Assembly: GCA_050184415.1 (NCBI GenBank)
Contig: JBFXAJ010000011.1
Coordinates: 1 to 64,000, forward strand
DNA: 64,000 nucleotides
Source: JADLGL01 sp050184415
Lineage (GTDB): Bacteria; Pseudomonadota; Alphaproteobacteria; Rhizobiales; Kaistiaceae
Direction of reading: 5' to 3'
A program made the position numbers and the translations under genes. Below, piece after piece: positions 8,194 through 17,710 of this stretch. Every line of letters begins with the position of its first letter. Positions within the stretch are counted from its first letter, which is position 1. The notes under the pieces are model-generated. The model saw only the letters and a list, made by a program, of their open reading frames with translations, did no database searches and had not been told where the DNA came from.

Positions 8194-9403
8194 GAACCGG
8201 CATGCGCTTCTTGCCTTCGGCCCAGGCGTCGATGATGTCCGACCACTCCTGCATCATGTGGCGACGCTGCACCTCGTACTCCGCCTTGTTGTAGACGCCG
8301 CGTGAGGACCGGCCATCCTCGTGCGCCAAGCACTTCTCGATCCAATCGCTGTTGAAGCCCAGTTCGTTGAGCAGCGTTGAGCCGGTCCTCCGTAGATCGT
8401 GGACTGTGAATGGCTCCAGCGGCAGGCCATCCTTCTTCGCCTGCTCGACTACCGCGTAGGTGACGCGATTGAACGTCGCACGCGACATAGGCGCATCCGC
8501 GTCGTAGCGCGACGGCAGGAGATACTTAGAATTCCCGGCGCAGGTCTTGAGCGCGATCATGATGTCGAGGACCTGGCGCGACAGGTAGACGTTATGCGCC
8601 TTCGAGCGCTTCATCCGCTCCTTCGGGATCGTCCAAACAGCGTTCTCGAAATCGACCTCGTCCCAGGTTGCGTCCTGAAGTTCGCTCTTGCGAACCATGG
8701 TCTGCAGATAGAGGCGCATGCCCAGCCTGATGGTCGGTAGCGTCGCCACCTTCTCGATCAGCTTGAGCATGATCCTAATCTCGGTCGGCGAGAGCGATCG
8801 ATCCTTCGGTACGAAGGTCGCAATCGAAGCCGGCCCGACATCGTCAGCGGGGTTCGCGACCTTCTCGCCGTGCAGGATCGCGAAGCCGTAGATCTGCTTG
8901 AGAATGTCGCGGACGTGGATCGCCGTCGCCGGCGCACCGCGATCGACGATGGCGCCGCAATGGGTCCTCAAGTCGTCCGGCGTGATCTCTTTCAGAAGCC
9001 TGTTCCGCCATACGGGTCGCAGCTCACGCTCGAAGATCGATCGGCGCATCGCGCGCGTGCTGTCCGCCATCGGCGCCGCGGTCAGCCATGTCTCGCCGAA
9101 CTCGCCAAAGCTCTTCGCTTCCAGGAGCCGGCGCTTCTCCCGCTGCTTTTCAATCGCCGGCGATCGTCCCTCGCCGATCGCCCGCTTGGCGTCGATGCAC
9201 AGCTCTCGCGCACGAGCGAGCGACAGCCCGGCCGCGCCGTACTTGCCGAACGTGACGGTCTCGCGCCGTCCATTCATCCGGTAATCGAGCCGAAAAGTGA
9301 GGGTCCCCGATGGCTTTACGAGCACATACATGCCGTCCCGGTCCGTCACCTTGTAAATTTTCTCTTTTGGTTTCAGATGTTTAAGGGCTGCATCCGTCAG
9401 CAT
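8123..9403 (-). CDS. P4-type tyrosine integrase
   Basis: 426 residues from the ATG at 9403. Order of domains: N-terminal arm-binding DUF4102 domain (LTDAALKHLKPKEKIYKVTDRDGMYVLV), SAM-like core-binding domain (about 95-190), and the catalytic domain. Active-site residues can be read: R in MVRKSELQDATWDEV, H-x-x-R in HDLRRTGSTL, H in LAHEDG and the nucleophile Y in RGVYNKAEY. Its promoter side faces the 3' end of guaA 290 bases away, a known integration site for genomic islands. The intact reading frame suggests a still competent island. Confidence 0.93.
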   Translation of the reverse strand: MLTDAALKHLKPKEKIYKVTDRDGMYVLVKPSGTLTFRLDYRMNGRRETVTFGKYGAAGLSLARARELCIDAKRAIGEGRSPAIEKQREKRRLLEAKSFGEFGETWLTAAPMADSTRAMRRSIFERELRPVWRNRLLKEITPDDLRTHCGAIVDRGAPATAIHVRDILKQIYGFAILHGEKVANPADDVGPASIATFVPKDRSLSPTEIRIMLKLIEKVATLPTIRLGMRLYLQTMVRKSELQDATWDEVDFENAVWTIPKERMKRSKAHNVYLSRQVLDIMIALKTCAGNSKYLLPSRYDADAPMSRATFNRVTYAVVEQAKKDGLPLEPFTVHDLRRTGSTLLNELGFNSDWIEKCLAHEDGRSSRGVYNKAEYEVQRRHMMQEWSDIIDAWAEGKKRMPVLIPPSMPLLEPDPALEQGATAVG

Positions 9404-9425
9404 TGGGCCGAATCCACGAAAAAAG

Positions 9426-9568
9426 ACCGTCAGGCCATTTTTAGGCGCCGCTTGAACAAAATCCCTTTTTCTTACAGTCTATTAGATCGAAAAAAAGACC
9501 GTCAAAGGCGATCAGGCCTTGACGGTATCGGACGAAATCCGCTTTCGCAAGAGGGAAGCATACCGTCA
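9426..9568. promoter_or_regulatory. ACCGTCA repeat cluster, putative integrase binding region
   Basis: Four copies of the heptamer ACCGTCA lie between integrase and guaA: 9426-9432 and 9498-9504 (both preceded by AAAAG), 9520-9526 (inverted) and 9562-9568. The second and third form a hairpin-like inverted repeat around GGC. Repeats of this type beside an integrase are usually arm-type binding sites or the integrase operator. The surrounding 9404-9694 stretch has no gene and contains AT-rich tracts. Confidence 0.5.
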
Positions 9569-9694
9569 GCGAGTACGTCAGCCGCCATCTCTGCCGGCCG
9601 ACAGTCTTCGAACGGCCCTGAACGATTTTTGTTTTATTTCAGATAGTTATGTCGTATTTTCAGATATCGTGGGATACGCCCGGATGGGCAAGAA

Positions 9695-11263
9695 TCATTC
9701 CCACTCGATCGTCCCCGGCGGCTTCGACGTCACGTCGTAGACCACGCGGTTTATGCCCCGGACTTCATTGATGATCCGGGTCCCGGCTCTGCCCAGAAAA
9801 CCCATGTCGAAGTGGTAGAAGTCGGCGGTCATGCCGTCCACGGACGTCACTGCCCGCAGCGCGCAGACAAAATCGTAGCTGCGGCCGTCGCCCATCACGC
9901 CCACGGTCTTCACCGGCAGCAGGACCGCGAAGGCCTGCCAGATGGCGTCGTACAATCCGGCCTTGTCGATCTCGTCGAGATAGATCGCATCCGCCTGGCG
10001 GAGGATGGCGAGCTTCTCCTCGGTCACCTCGCCGGGGCAGCGGATGGCGAGGCCGGGGCCGGGGAACGGGTGGCGGCGGACGAAGCGATCCGGCAAGCCG
10101 AGCTCGCGGCCGAGCTCGCGGACCTCGTCCTTGAAGAGCTCCCGCAAAGGCTCGACGAGCTTCAGCTTCATCCGCTCCGGCAGGCCGCCGACATTGTGGT
10201 GCGACTTGATCGTCACCGACGGGCCGCCGATGGCCGAGACGCTTTCGATGACGTCGGGATAGAGCGTGCCCTGCGCCAGGAAATCGGCGTCGATCTTGCC
10301 GGCTTCGGCGTCGAACACCTCGATGAAGAGCCGGCCGATGGTCTTCCGCTTCACCTCGGGGTCGGTCACGCCGGCGAGCGCCGAGAGGAACAGCGGCGCG
10401 GCTTCGACGTGGACGAGCGGGATGTTGTAGGAGCCGCGGAAGAGGTCGACCACCCACTTCGCCTCGCCCTGCCGCATCAGGCCATGATCCACCAGCACGC
10501 AGGTCAGCCGGTCGCCGATCGCCTCGTGGATCAGGACCGCGGCGACTGCGGAATCGACGCCGCCGGAAAGGCCGCAGACGACGCGGCCGGCGCCGACTTT
10601 CGCTCGGATCTCGGCGATGGCGCGGTCGCGGAAGGCGGCCATGTTCCAGTCGCCGGCGAGGCCGGCGATGCGGTGGACGAAGTTCGCGATCAGCTTGGCG
10701 CCGTCCGGCGTGTGGACGACCTCGGGATGGAACTGCACGCCGTAGAAGCGCCGGGCATCGTCACCGATGGCCGCGAACGGCGCATCGGCGGAGACGCCGA
10801 TGGTACGGAAACCGGCCGGCAGCGCCTCGACGCGGTCGCCATGGCTCATCCACACTTGGTGCCGGCCGCCCTCCTCCCACACGCCTTCGAAGAAGGGCGA
10901 CGGCTCGCGGACTTCCACGAAGGCCCGGCCGAACTCGCGGTGCTTCCCTTCCTCGACCCGGCCGCCGAGGGCCTCGACCATCGCCTGCTGCCCGTAGCAG
11001 ATGCCGAGCACGGGAATGCCGGCCTCGAACAGCGGCGGCGCTGCGCGGGGCGTGCCGATCTCGGTGACGCTGGCCGGGCCGCCCGACAGGATGATCGCCT
11101 TCGGCCGCAGGCGCGCCAGCGCCTCCTCGGCCTTCTGGAACGGCACGATCTCGGAATAGACGCCCGATTCGCGGACCCGCCGCGCGATCAGCTGCGTCAC
11201 CTGGCTCCCGAAATCGATGATGAGGACGAGGTCGGTGGTGGGGTTCGCTGCCATTGCGGGCAT
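9695..11263 (-). CDS. guaA: GMP synthase (glutamine-hydrolysing)
   Basis: 522 residues, the normal length. It converts XMP to GMP with glutamine and ATP in purine synthesis. The N-terminal class I glutamine amidotransferase has the nucleophile in GICYGQQAM and its partner His/Glu in FHPEV. The ATP pyrophosphatase P-loop is SGGVDSAVAA and the C-terminal dimerisation domain ends GTIEWE. Start is ATG 11263; a second in-frame ATG at 11254 is possible. The 3' end is adjacent to an integrase, the expected geometry of a guaA-integrated island. Confidence 0.97.
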   Translation of the reverse strand: MPAMAANPTTDLVLIIDFGSQVTQLIARRVRESGVYSEIVPFQKAEEALARLRPKAIILSGGPASVTEIGTPRAAPPLFEAGIPVLGICYGQQAMVEALGGRVEEGKHREFGRAFVEVREPSPFFEGVWEEGGRHQVWMSHGDRVEALPAGFRTIGVSADAPFAAIGDDARRFYGVQFHPEVVHTPDGAKLIANFVHRIAGLAGDWNMAAFRDRAIAEIRAKVGAGRVVCGLSGGVDSAVAAVLIHEAIGDRLTCVLVDHGLMRQGEAKWVVDLFRGSYNIPLVHVEAAPLFLSALAGVTDPEVKRKTIGRLFIEVFDAEAGKIDADFLAQGTLYPDVIESVSAIGGPSVTIKSHHNVGGLPERMKLKLVEPLRELFKDEVRELGRELGLPDRFVRRHPFPGPGLAIRCPGEVTEEKLAILRQADAIYLDEIDKAGLYDAIWQAFAVLLPVKTVGVMGDGRSYDFVCALRAVTSVDGMTADFYHFDMGFLGRAGTRIINEVRGINRVVYDVTSKPPGTIEWE

Positions 11264-11371
11264 TTAGAGAAATCGCCGAGTCGGCGCAACGCGATGGCGT
11301 GACGCGCTCCCATGCGATCCGGACCGCGCGAGGGCGGAACGCGATCGGCGCTGCACCGCGTCGGCAGACGC

Positions 11372-11758
11372 CTACTTGCCGGCGGCGCCGCAGAAAGTGC
11401 GGCTGATGACGAAGCCGTCGGCCATGTCGATCTCGACAAGGCGCGGCGTTCCGACTCCGTCGAGCGGGATGTCGATGGCGAGGAGCGCGTCGCGCTGCCG
11501 GGTCTCGCCTTCGCCCGAGCAGCTCATCGAGGCCTGCCAGACCAGCTCCATCGTGCCGATGGGGATCAGCTCGATCACGGTGCAGAGCGATTCCCAGTAG
11601 GTGAGCGTGCCCGCGGCGGTGTCGATGGTCAGGATCCCGTCGCTGATCTCGGCGCCGCATTCCTCGGCGATCAGCGACCAGCGCCCGTCAAGCGTCTCGG
11701 CGGAGGCGATGCCGGCAGCGGCGAGGAAGCCGATCGAAGCAAGGACTGCACGGCGCAT
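11372..11758 (-). CDS. Exported hypothetical protein
   Basis: 128 residues with a signal peptide (MRRAVLASIGFLAAAGIASAE). The mature chain begins LDGRWSLIAEECGAE and contains four cysteines (EECG, SLCT, MSCS, RTFCG), consistent with two disulphides in the periplasm and a small beta-barrel-like fold. I do not recognise a named family. It lies between guaA and the MTA/SAH nucleosidase gene on the same strand without obvious functional link. Confidence 0.6.
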   Translation of the reverse strand: MRRAVLASIGFLAAAGIASAETLDGRWSLIAEECGAEISDGILTIDTAAGTLTYWESLCTVIELIPIGTMELVWQASMSCSGEGETRQRDALLAIDIPLDGVGTPRLVEIDMADGFVISRTFCGAAGK

Positions 11759-11837
11759 CTGACCAACCCTCCGAAGGCGCCGCGCGATTGCGACGGCCGC
11801 AGACTATTGCTGCCGCGCAGCGCGACGGGACGCAACC

Positions 11838-12494
11838 CTAGTCGAAATGCACGGAGCCGTCCCGGATCGCACGGTCGAGGAGATCGAGCGCGTCGCCGAG
11901 CTTCTCATCGATGATGTGGAGATACTCCGTCCAGTCGTGGAGGCCGGTGAGGTCCGCCTTGCCGTCGCTGACGCCCCTGAGGCCGATGATGGGCACGTCG
12001 AACCGGTCCGCGGCGCGCAGCACCGCGAACGATTCCATGTCCACCATCTCCGCCGCGATGCCGTCATAGGCGGCGCCGGTGACGATGTTGGCGCCGGTGG
12101 AAATCGACGCCGACCGGATGCCGGGAATCGCGAACGGAAGGCCGATCACGATGGGAAGGTCGGTGAAGGGGGTCTGCCCCTTCTCGAAGCCGAGCGCGGT
12201 CGCGTCCATGTCGCGATAGGAGACGCTGCGGATCTGGTAGAGGCCGGCGTGCTCGAGGCTGCGCGAACCCGCCGACCCCAGCGACACCACGGCATCGGGA
12301 AGCTTCTCCTCGGCCGCAAGGGCGGCCAGCGCCGCGGTCACCGCCACCGCCGCCTCGACCGGCCCCACGCCGGTGATCAGCGGCGTGATCCGGCGACGAA
12401 GATGCGGCCCGTATTCGTGCTCCGTCGCCATGGCGAAGAGCAGCCGGTGGCGCCCGATCTCGATGACGTGGCGTTCGGGATGTTCGGTGCTCAC
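11838..12494 (-). CDS. mtnN: 5'-methylthioadenosine/S-adenosylhomocysteine nucleosidase
   Basis: 218 residues from the GTG at 12494, preceded by GAGGGGG. The PNP_UDP phosphorylase/nucleosidase fold is shown by ITGVGPVEAAVAVTAAL, the substrate-binding VSLGSAGS, EMVDMESFAVLRAA (the purine-ribose-contacting glutamates) and GLRGVSDGKAD with the catalytic Asp region. The enzyme cleaves adenine from MTA and SAH in methionine recycling. The open frame extends upstream to 12857 but the added sequence has no family similarity. Confidence 0.85.
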   Translation of the reverse strand: MSTEHPERHVIEIGRHRLLFAMATEHEYGPHLRRRITPLITGVGPVEAAVAVTAALAALAAEEKLPDAVVSLGSAGSRSLEHAGLYQIRSVSYRDMDATALGFEKGQTPFTDLPIVIGLPFAIPGIRSASISTGANIVTGAAYDGIAAEMVDMESFAVLRAADRFDVPIIGLRGVSDGKADLTGLHDWTEYLHIIDEKLGDALDLLDRAIRDGSVHFD

Positions 12495-12687
12495 GGAATC
12501 CCCCTCGCCGATGATTCTAGAGCGTGCCGCGGCGAAAGTCGCCGCTCGACGGGCGGCTCGCTGCGGAACGCAGTCTCGCGACGCCTTGTAGGAAGCCGGC
12601 GTTCTGCTACGCTGGCTACAACTGTGAACCAAGGACCGCGCGCCCCGATCGTCGGCGTGCTGCGCGGCCGGGGGTGCCGAATTGGCA

Positions 12688-13902
12688 ATGGGCGACGGCC
12701 TGCAGCGCGCGGGCCAGTACACGCCCGATCTGGGGCACGCGGAGGCCAGGGCCGCCGCAGCGCCTCCGTCCGTCACCGCGGACCGGACCGCGGGCGGGCA
12801 GTCGGGCACGGGACATCGGCCGCACGCGGCCGACAGCAGGCGGCCATCCGCGGCCAAGGCGCGTGGCAGCGGGCAGAGGCTTTACGCCGCGCTCGATCTC
12901 GGCACCAACAATTGCCGTCTCCTGATCGCGACGCCGCGCGACCGCGGCTTCCGCGTCGTCGATTCCTTCTCCCGGATCGTTCGCCTCGGCGAAGGCATTT
13001 CGGGCAGCGGCCGCCTCGCCGACGCCGCGATGGACCGGGCCATCCAGGCCCTGAAGGTCTGCAAGGCCAAGCTCGCAGCGCGCGACGTGCGTCGCTTCCG
13101 GCTGATCGCGACCGAAGCCTGCCGCCTCGCCAGCAACGGCCCCGCCTTCCTCGAGCGCGTGCGGGCGGAAACCGGCCTCGAGCTCGAGATCGTTTCCAGG
13201 GAGACCGAGGCCCGCCTTGCCGTCGCCGGCTGCGCCTCGCTGGTCGACCCCGACGCCTCCGGCGCGATCCTGTTCGACATCGGCGGCGGATCGAGCGAAC
13301 TGGTGTGGCTCGACCTCGTGCAGCGCGACGGCGAGCCGCGGCGGCGGATTTCCGAGCGGGTCCGGTCGTGGCAGTCGCTGCCGATCGGCGTCGTCACGCT
13401 CTCGGAGCGCCATGGCGGCCAGGAGGTGTCGCGCGACACCTATGAGGCGATGGTCCTCGAAGTGTCCGCCCTCCTCGCGAAATTCCCGCAGATCGAGAAG
13501 CTCGACGAAGCCGCGGCAGCAGGCGGCGTCCACCTCCTCGGAACGTCCGGCACGGTCACGACGCTCGCCGGCGTCCATCTCGGGCTCGACCGCTACGACC
13601 GCCGCCAGGTCGACGGCCTGTGGATGACCAGCGACGAGGTGGATGCAACCATCCGGCAGCTTCGCGACACCGATTTCGCCGGCCGGATCGCCAATCCCTG
13701 CATCGGCCGCGAGCGCGCCGACCTCGTCCTCGCCGGCTGCGCAATCCTCGAAGCGGTGCGGCGCCGCTGGCGCTGCGAGCGGCTCCGCGTCGCCGATCGC
13801 GGGCTCCGCGAAGGCATTCTCGTCGAGATGATGACCGCGGACGGCGTCTGGCGCCGCAGGCGCCCCGACGCGGCGGAGCGGACCGTCGGCGCCGATGGCT
13901 GA
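12688..13902 (+). CDS. ppx: Exopolyphosphatase / guanosine pentaphosphatase (Ppx/GppA)
   Basis: 404 residues from ATG 12688 (a TTG lies two codons upstream). The ASKHA phosphatase begins about residue 66 with YAALDLGTNNCRLLI; further signatures are LIATEACRLASNG, the phosphate-2 loop FDIGGGSSELVWL and LLGTSGTVTTLAGVH. Roughly 65 residues before the domain are low-complexity and not conserved, so the true start may be later. It removes phosphate from polyphosphate or pppGpp. It overlaps the start of rlmE by 8 bases, an arrangement common in alphaproteobacteria. Confidence 0.9.
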   Translation: MGDGLQRAGQYTPDLGHAEARAAAAPPSVTADRTAGGQSGTGHRPHAADSRRPSAAKARGSGQRLYAALDLGTNNCRLLIATPRDRGFRVVDSFSRIVRLGEGISGSGRLADAAMDRAIQALKVCKAKLAARDVRRFRLIATEACRLASNGPAFLERVRAETGLELEIVSRETEARLAVAGCASLVDPDASGAILFDIGGGSSELVWLDLVQRDGEPRRRISERVRSWQSLPIGVVTLSERHGGQEVSRDTYEAMVLEVSALLAKFPQIEKLDEAAAAGGVHLLGTSGTVTTLAGVHLGLDRYDRRQVDGLWMTSDEVDATIRQLRDTDFAGRIANPCIGRERADLVLAGCAILEAVRRRWRCERLRVADRGLREGILVEMMTADGVWRRRRPDAAERTVGADG

Positions 13903-14581
13903 ACGCAGCGGCAGCGGCGCCCGGCAGCTCGCGGTCCGGGTCAAGACCGCCAAGAAGCGGAAGGCGTCGTCGGCGCGCTGGCTCGAGCGCCAGCTCAACG
14001 ACCCCTATGTCGCCCGCGCCAAACGCGAGGGCTATCGCGCCCGCTCCGCCTACAAGCTGATCGAGATCGACGACCGCTTCCAGATCCTGTCGCCCGGACA
14101 GCGGGTCGTTGACCTTGGCGCCGCGCCCGGTGGCTGGTGCCAGGTCGCGGCGACGCGGGTGAAATCGTCGGCCGAGCGGCCGCTGGTGATCGGAATCGAC
14201 TATCTCCCAATCGATCCGATCGCCGGCGTGGTCCTCCTGCAAAAGGATTTCCTCGATCCGGACGCGCCGCAGCTCATCCTCGATGCGCTGGGCGGCCCGC
14301 CGGACATCGTCCTGTCCGACATGGCTGCGCCGACGATCGGCCACCGGGCGACGGACCATCTCCGCACCGTCCACCTCTACGAGACGGCAGCGGCCTTCGC
14401 GATCGAATCGCTGGCGCCGGGCGGGCACTTTCTCGCCAAGGTGTTCCAGGGCGGGACCGAGCGTGACGTCCTCGCCTCGCTCAAGCAGCATTTCGCCACC
14501 GTCCAGCACGTGAAGCCCAAGGCGAGCCGATCCGAATCGGTCGAGCTCTACATGCTGGCGCGCGGCTTCAAGGGACGGTAG
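13895..14581 (+). CDS. rlmE: 23S rRNA (uridine-2'-O)-methyltransferase RlmE
   Basis: 228 residues of the FtsJ/RrmJ family. The lysine-rich N-terminus is followed by ARSAYKLIEIDDRF (first catalytic Lys), VVDLGAAPGGWCQVA (SAM motif I), VLSDMAAPTIGHR (catalytic Asp), FLAKVFQGG (Lys) and SRSESVELYMLARGFKG (Glu), completing the K-D-K-E tetrad. It methylates U2552 in the 23S A loop. Translationally coupled to ppx; its last 14 bases overlap the end of the convergent MFS gene. Confidence 0.95.
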   Translation: MAERSGSGARQLAVRVKTAKKRKASSARWLERQLNDPYVARAKREGYRARSAYKLIEIDDRFQILSPGQRVVDLGAAPGGWCQVAATRVKSSAERPLVIGIDYLPIDPIAGVVLLQKDFLDPDAPQLILDALGGPPDIVLSDMAAPTIGHRATDHLRTVHLYETAAAFAIESLAPGGHFLAKVFQGGTERDVLASLKQHFATVQHVKPKASRSESVELYMLARGFKGR

Positions 14582-16004
14582 CGCGGTCGGGAACGTCGCC
14601 CACTTCCGCCGCCGTCACCTTGGCCTTGCCGTGCCCGGACATCTCCGCGCCGGCGTTCTTCGGCAGGAAGAAATAGACCAGCGCCGAAAGCGCGACGACG
14701 CCGCCGATGGCGATGAACGGCACGATGAAGTCCGTCCGCTCGAGGATCTCCGACCCGCCCGACGACAGCGTGAGGGCGATGGCCGCGTAGCTGATGCCGA
14801 CGCTGAGCGAGAGCTGCTGGAACACCGACGTCATCGACGTCGCCCGGCTCATCCGCTCCGGCGTGACTTCGTCATAGGCGATCGAATTGAGGCTGGTGAA
14901 CTGCAGCGAGCGGAAGAATCCGCCGATGAGGAGCAATGTCAGCATCACGGCGAGCGGCGTCATCGGCGTGAAGATGGCCGGGATCCCCGTGAAGACTCCG
15001 GCGACCAGCGACGTCCCGATGAGCACCGTCTTGAAGCCGAAGCGGCGGAGGATCGGGACTGCGACGAACTTCATCGCCATCGCGCCGATCGCGGTCACGA
15101 AGGTCACGAGGCCCGACTCGAACGCCGTCATGTCGAAGGCGACCTGGAGGAGGAGCGGCAGGAGGAACGGCGTCGCGCCGATGCCCATCCGGAAGAGGAA
15201 GCCGCCGATGATGCTGGCGCGGAATGTCTTCAGCTTGAGGAGCCGGAGATCGAGGATCGGCGCCGGCACCCGCAGGGCGTGGAGGATGTAGCCCGCGAGC
15301 AGGACGGCGCCGACCGCAAGCAGCGTCGCGACCAGCCATGGCGGGATCACCCCGAGGCCCAGTGATGTTGATCCAGTCACGAAGGTCGCAAGGCCGAACG
15401 CTACCAGGAAGAAGCCGCGGGCGTCGAACCTCTCCGGTTTCTCGTCGCGGATGTCGGGGAAGAAGATCGTGGCGAGGATCAGCCCGAGGATGCCGATCGG
15501 GATGTTGATCCAGAAGATCCAGCGCCAGTCGAAATAGGTCGTGATGAAGCCGCCGAGCGGCGGGCCGACCACGGGACCGATCAGCGCCGGGATCGTCAGC
15601 CACGCAAAGGCCTGGACGACCTCGGACTTCTTGACCGAGCGGAGGATCACGAGGCGGCCGACAGGCACCATCATCGCGCCGCCGATGCCTTGCGCGACGC
15701 GCGCCGCGACGAGCTCGCCGATCGATCCGGAAAGGCCGCACAACAGCGACGACACCGTGAACACGACCAGCGCGGCGCGGAACACGAGGCGGACGCCGAA
15801 GCGGTCCGCCAGCCAGCCCGACGCCGGGATGAACACCGCGAGCGACAGGAGGTAGCTCGTCAGCGCGAGCTTCATGTGGATGGGGCTTTCCCCGAACTCG
15901 GCCGCGATCGTGGGCAGCGCGGTCGAGAGCACCGTCGCGTCCAGGTTCTCCATGAACAGGGCGCAGGCGACGATAAGGGGAAGAAGGATGCGGTTCGGGA
16001 TCAT
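14568..16004 (-). CDS. MFS multidrug efflux transporter (DHA2 type)
   Basis: 478 residues, largely transmembrane, starting MIPNRILLPLIVACALFMEN. Family motifs are present: LDATVLSTALPTIAAEFG (motif D1 region), GWLADRFGVRLVF (motif A) and ARVAQGIGGAMMVPVGR (motif B). The length and the motif set fit the EmrB/QacA drug:H+ antiporter group. No membrane-fusion partner (EmrA) is adjacent. It converges with rlmE and diverges from guaB. Confidence 0.88.
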   Translation of the reverse strand: MIPNRILLPLIVACALFMENLDATVLSTALPTIAAEFGESPIHMKLALTSYLLSLAVFIPASGWLADRFGVRLVFRAALVVFTVSSLLCGLSGSIGELVAARVAQGIGGAMMVPVGRLVILRSVKKSEVVQAFAWLTIPALIGPVVGPPLGGFITTYFDWRWIFWINIPIGILGLILATIFFPDIRDEKPERFDARGFFLVAFGLATFVTGSTSLGLGVIPPWLVATLLAVGAVLLAGYILHALRVPAPILDLRLLKLKTFRASIIGGFLFRMGIGATPFLLPLLLQVAFDMTAFESGLVTFVTAIGAMAMKFVAVPILRRFGFKTVLIGTSLVAGVFTGIPAIFTPMTPLAVMLTLLLIGGFFRSLQFTSLNSIAYDEVTPERMSRATSMTSVFQQLSLSVGISYAAIALTLSSGGSEILERTDFIVPFIAIGGVVALSALVYFFLPKNAGAEMSGHGKAKVTAAEVGDVPDRATVP

Positions 16005-16213
16005 CTATTGACGCCGCGACGGGGGCGGCGGGCCCTTGTCGCATATGGTAGGGGAAACGGTCCACCATCACGCCGGGTTGCAGGGCTCGTATGCATGGAC
16101 GCGCCCTTTCTTATCCGCGGGACGCATGTTATCTACCCGCGCCAATCTTCGCTTTCGACCGCCGCCGCCCAATGGAGCCATCCACTGGGCCTCTCGGCAT
16201 TACCGGAGTTGGC

Positions 16214-17707
16214 ATGGCCCAGATCATCGAAGCCTCGACCGGCCGCGAGGCACTCACCTTTGACGACGTCCTCCTCATTCCCGGTCCGTCCCGGGTCCTC
16301 CCCGCCGAAGTCGATGTCCGCACGCGCCTGACACGGACCATCGAGCTCAACCTGCCGATCATGTCCGCGGCGATGGACACGGTCACCGAAGCCCGGCTCG
16401 CCATCGCGATGGCCCAGGCCGGCGGCATCGGCGTCATCCACCGCAATCTGAAACCTGAAGCGCAGGCCGAGGCGGTCCGCCAGGTCAAGAAGTTCGAGTC
16501 CGGCATGGTCGTGAACCCGGTCACGATCGGTCCGAACGCCACCCTCGCCGAAGCCCTCGACCTGATGCGGGCGCATCGCATCTCCGGCATTCCGGTGGTC
16601 GAGGCCAATGGCGGCGGTCCGGGTCGTCTCGTCGGCATCCTCACCAACCGCGACGTCCGCTTCGCGACCAACCCCAAGCAGCCGGTCCGCGAGTTGATGA
16701 CCCATGAGCGCCTCGTCACCGTGAACGAGAACGTCGCGCAGGACGAAGCCAAGCGCCTCCTCCACCAGCACCGGATCGAGAAGCTGCTCGTCGTGGACGA
16801 TGCCTATCGCTGCGTCGGCCTCATCACGGTGAAGGACATCGAGAAGAGCCAGCTCAATCCGTCGGCCGTGAAGGACGCCCAGGGCCGGCTCCGGGTCGCG
16901 GCGGCGACCAGCGTCGGCAATGACGGCTTCGCCCGCTCCGAGCAGCTCGTCGATGCCGGGGTCGATCTCATCGTGGTCGACACCGCCCACGGCCATTCCG
17001 CGAAGGTGCTGGAGCAGGTCGACCGCGTGAAGCGGATGTCGAACAGCGTCGAGGTCGTGGCCGGCAACATCGCTACCGCCGACGGCGCCAAGGCGCTGAT
17101 CGACGCCGGCGCGGATGCCATCAAGGTCGGCATCGGCCCGGGCTCGATCTGCACCACCCGCGTGGTCGCCGGCGTCGGTGTCCCGCAGCTCTCCGCAATC
17201 ATGGACGCCGCCGAAGTCGGGGCGCGGGCCGGGATCCCGGTCATCGCCGATGGCGGCATCAAATATTCCGGCGACCTCGCCAAGGCGCTGGCGGCCGGCG
17301 CCTCCTGCGCCATGATCGGCTCGCTGCTGGCCGGTACCGAGGAAAGCCCCGGCGACGTCTATCTTCACCAGGGCCGCACCTACAAAGCCTATCGCGGCAT
17401 GGGTTCGGTCGGCGCGATGGCCCGCGGCTCGGCGGACCGCTACTTCCAGGCCGAGGTGACGGACTCGCTGAAGCTGGTGCCGGAAGGGATCGAAGGCCAG
17501 GTCCCGTACAAGGGACCGGTCGCCACCGTGCTGCACCAGCTCGTCGGCGGCGTCCGCGCCTCGATGGGCTATGTCGGCGCCGCCACGCTCGAAGAATTCC
17601 GCGACCGCGCCCGCTTCGTCCGTATCTCCGGCGCTGGGCTCAGAGAGAGCCACGTCCATGACGTGCAGATCACCCGCGAAAGCCCGAACTATCCGGGCAA
17701 TCTCTAG
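16214..17707 (+). CDS. guaB: Inosine-5'-monophosphate dehydrogenase
   Basis: 497 residues from ATG 16214 (MAQIIEASTGREALTFDDVLL); the frame is open 123 bases further up but that part is not family-like. It oxidises IMP to XMP, the step before GuaA. The TIM barrel is interrupted about residues 95-205 by two CBS domains (LMRAHRISGIPVVE, LLHQHRIEKLLVVD). The catalytic Cys lies in KVGIGPGSICTTR, the flap begins YRGMGSVGAMARGS. Downstream genes VOC and rsmB follow closely on the same strand. Confidence 0.97.
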   Translation: MAQIIEASTGREALTFDDVLLIPGPSRVLPAEVDVRTRLTRTIELNLPIMSAAMDTVTEARLAIAMAQAGGIGVIHRNLKPEAQAEAVRQVKKFESGMVVNPVTIGPNATLAEALDLMRAHRISGIPVVEANGGGPGRLVGILTNRDVRFATNPKQPVRELMTHERLVTVNENVAQDEAKRLLHQHRIEKLLVVDDAYRCVGLITVKDIEKSQLNPSAVKDAQGRLRVAAATSVGNDGFARSEQLVDAGVDLIVVDTAHGHSAKVLEQVDRVKRMSNSVEVVAGNIATADGAKALIDAGADAIKVGIGPGSICTTRVVAGVGVPQLSAIMDAAEVGARAGIPVIADGGIKYSGDLAKALAAGASCAMIGSLLAGTEESPGDVYLHQGRTYKAYRGMGSVGAMARGSADRYFQAEVTDSLKLVPEGIEGQVPYKGPVATVLHQLVGGVRASMGYVGAATLEEFRDRARFVRISGAGLRESHVHDVQITRESPNYPGNL

Positions 17708-17710
17708 ATC

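Noticed and set aside
9812..11302. Long plus-strand frame opposite guaA
   Set aside because: It mirrors guaA codons; its sequence is rich in Asp, Arg and Ala without domain pattern, as expected for the antisense of a high-GC gene.
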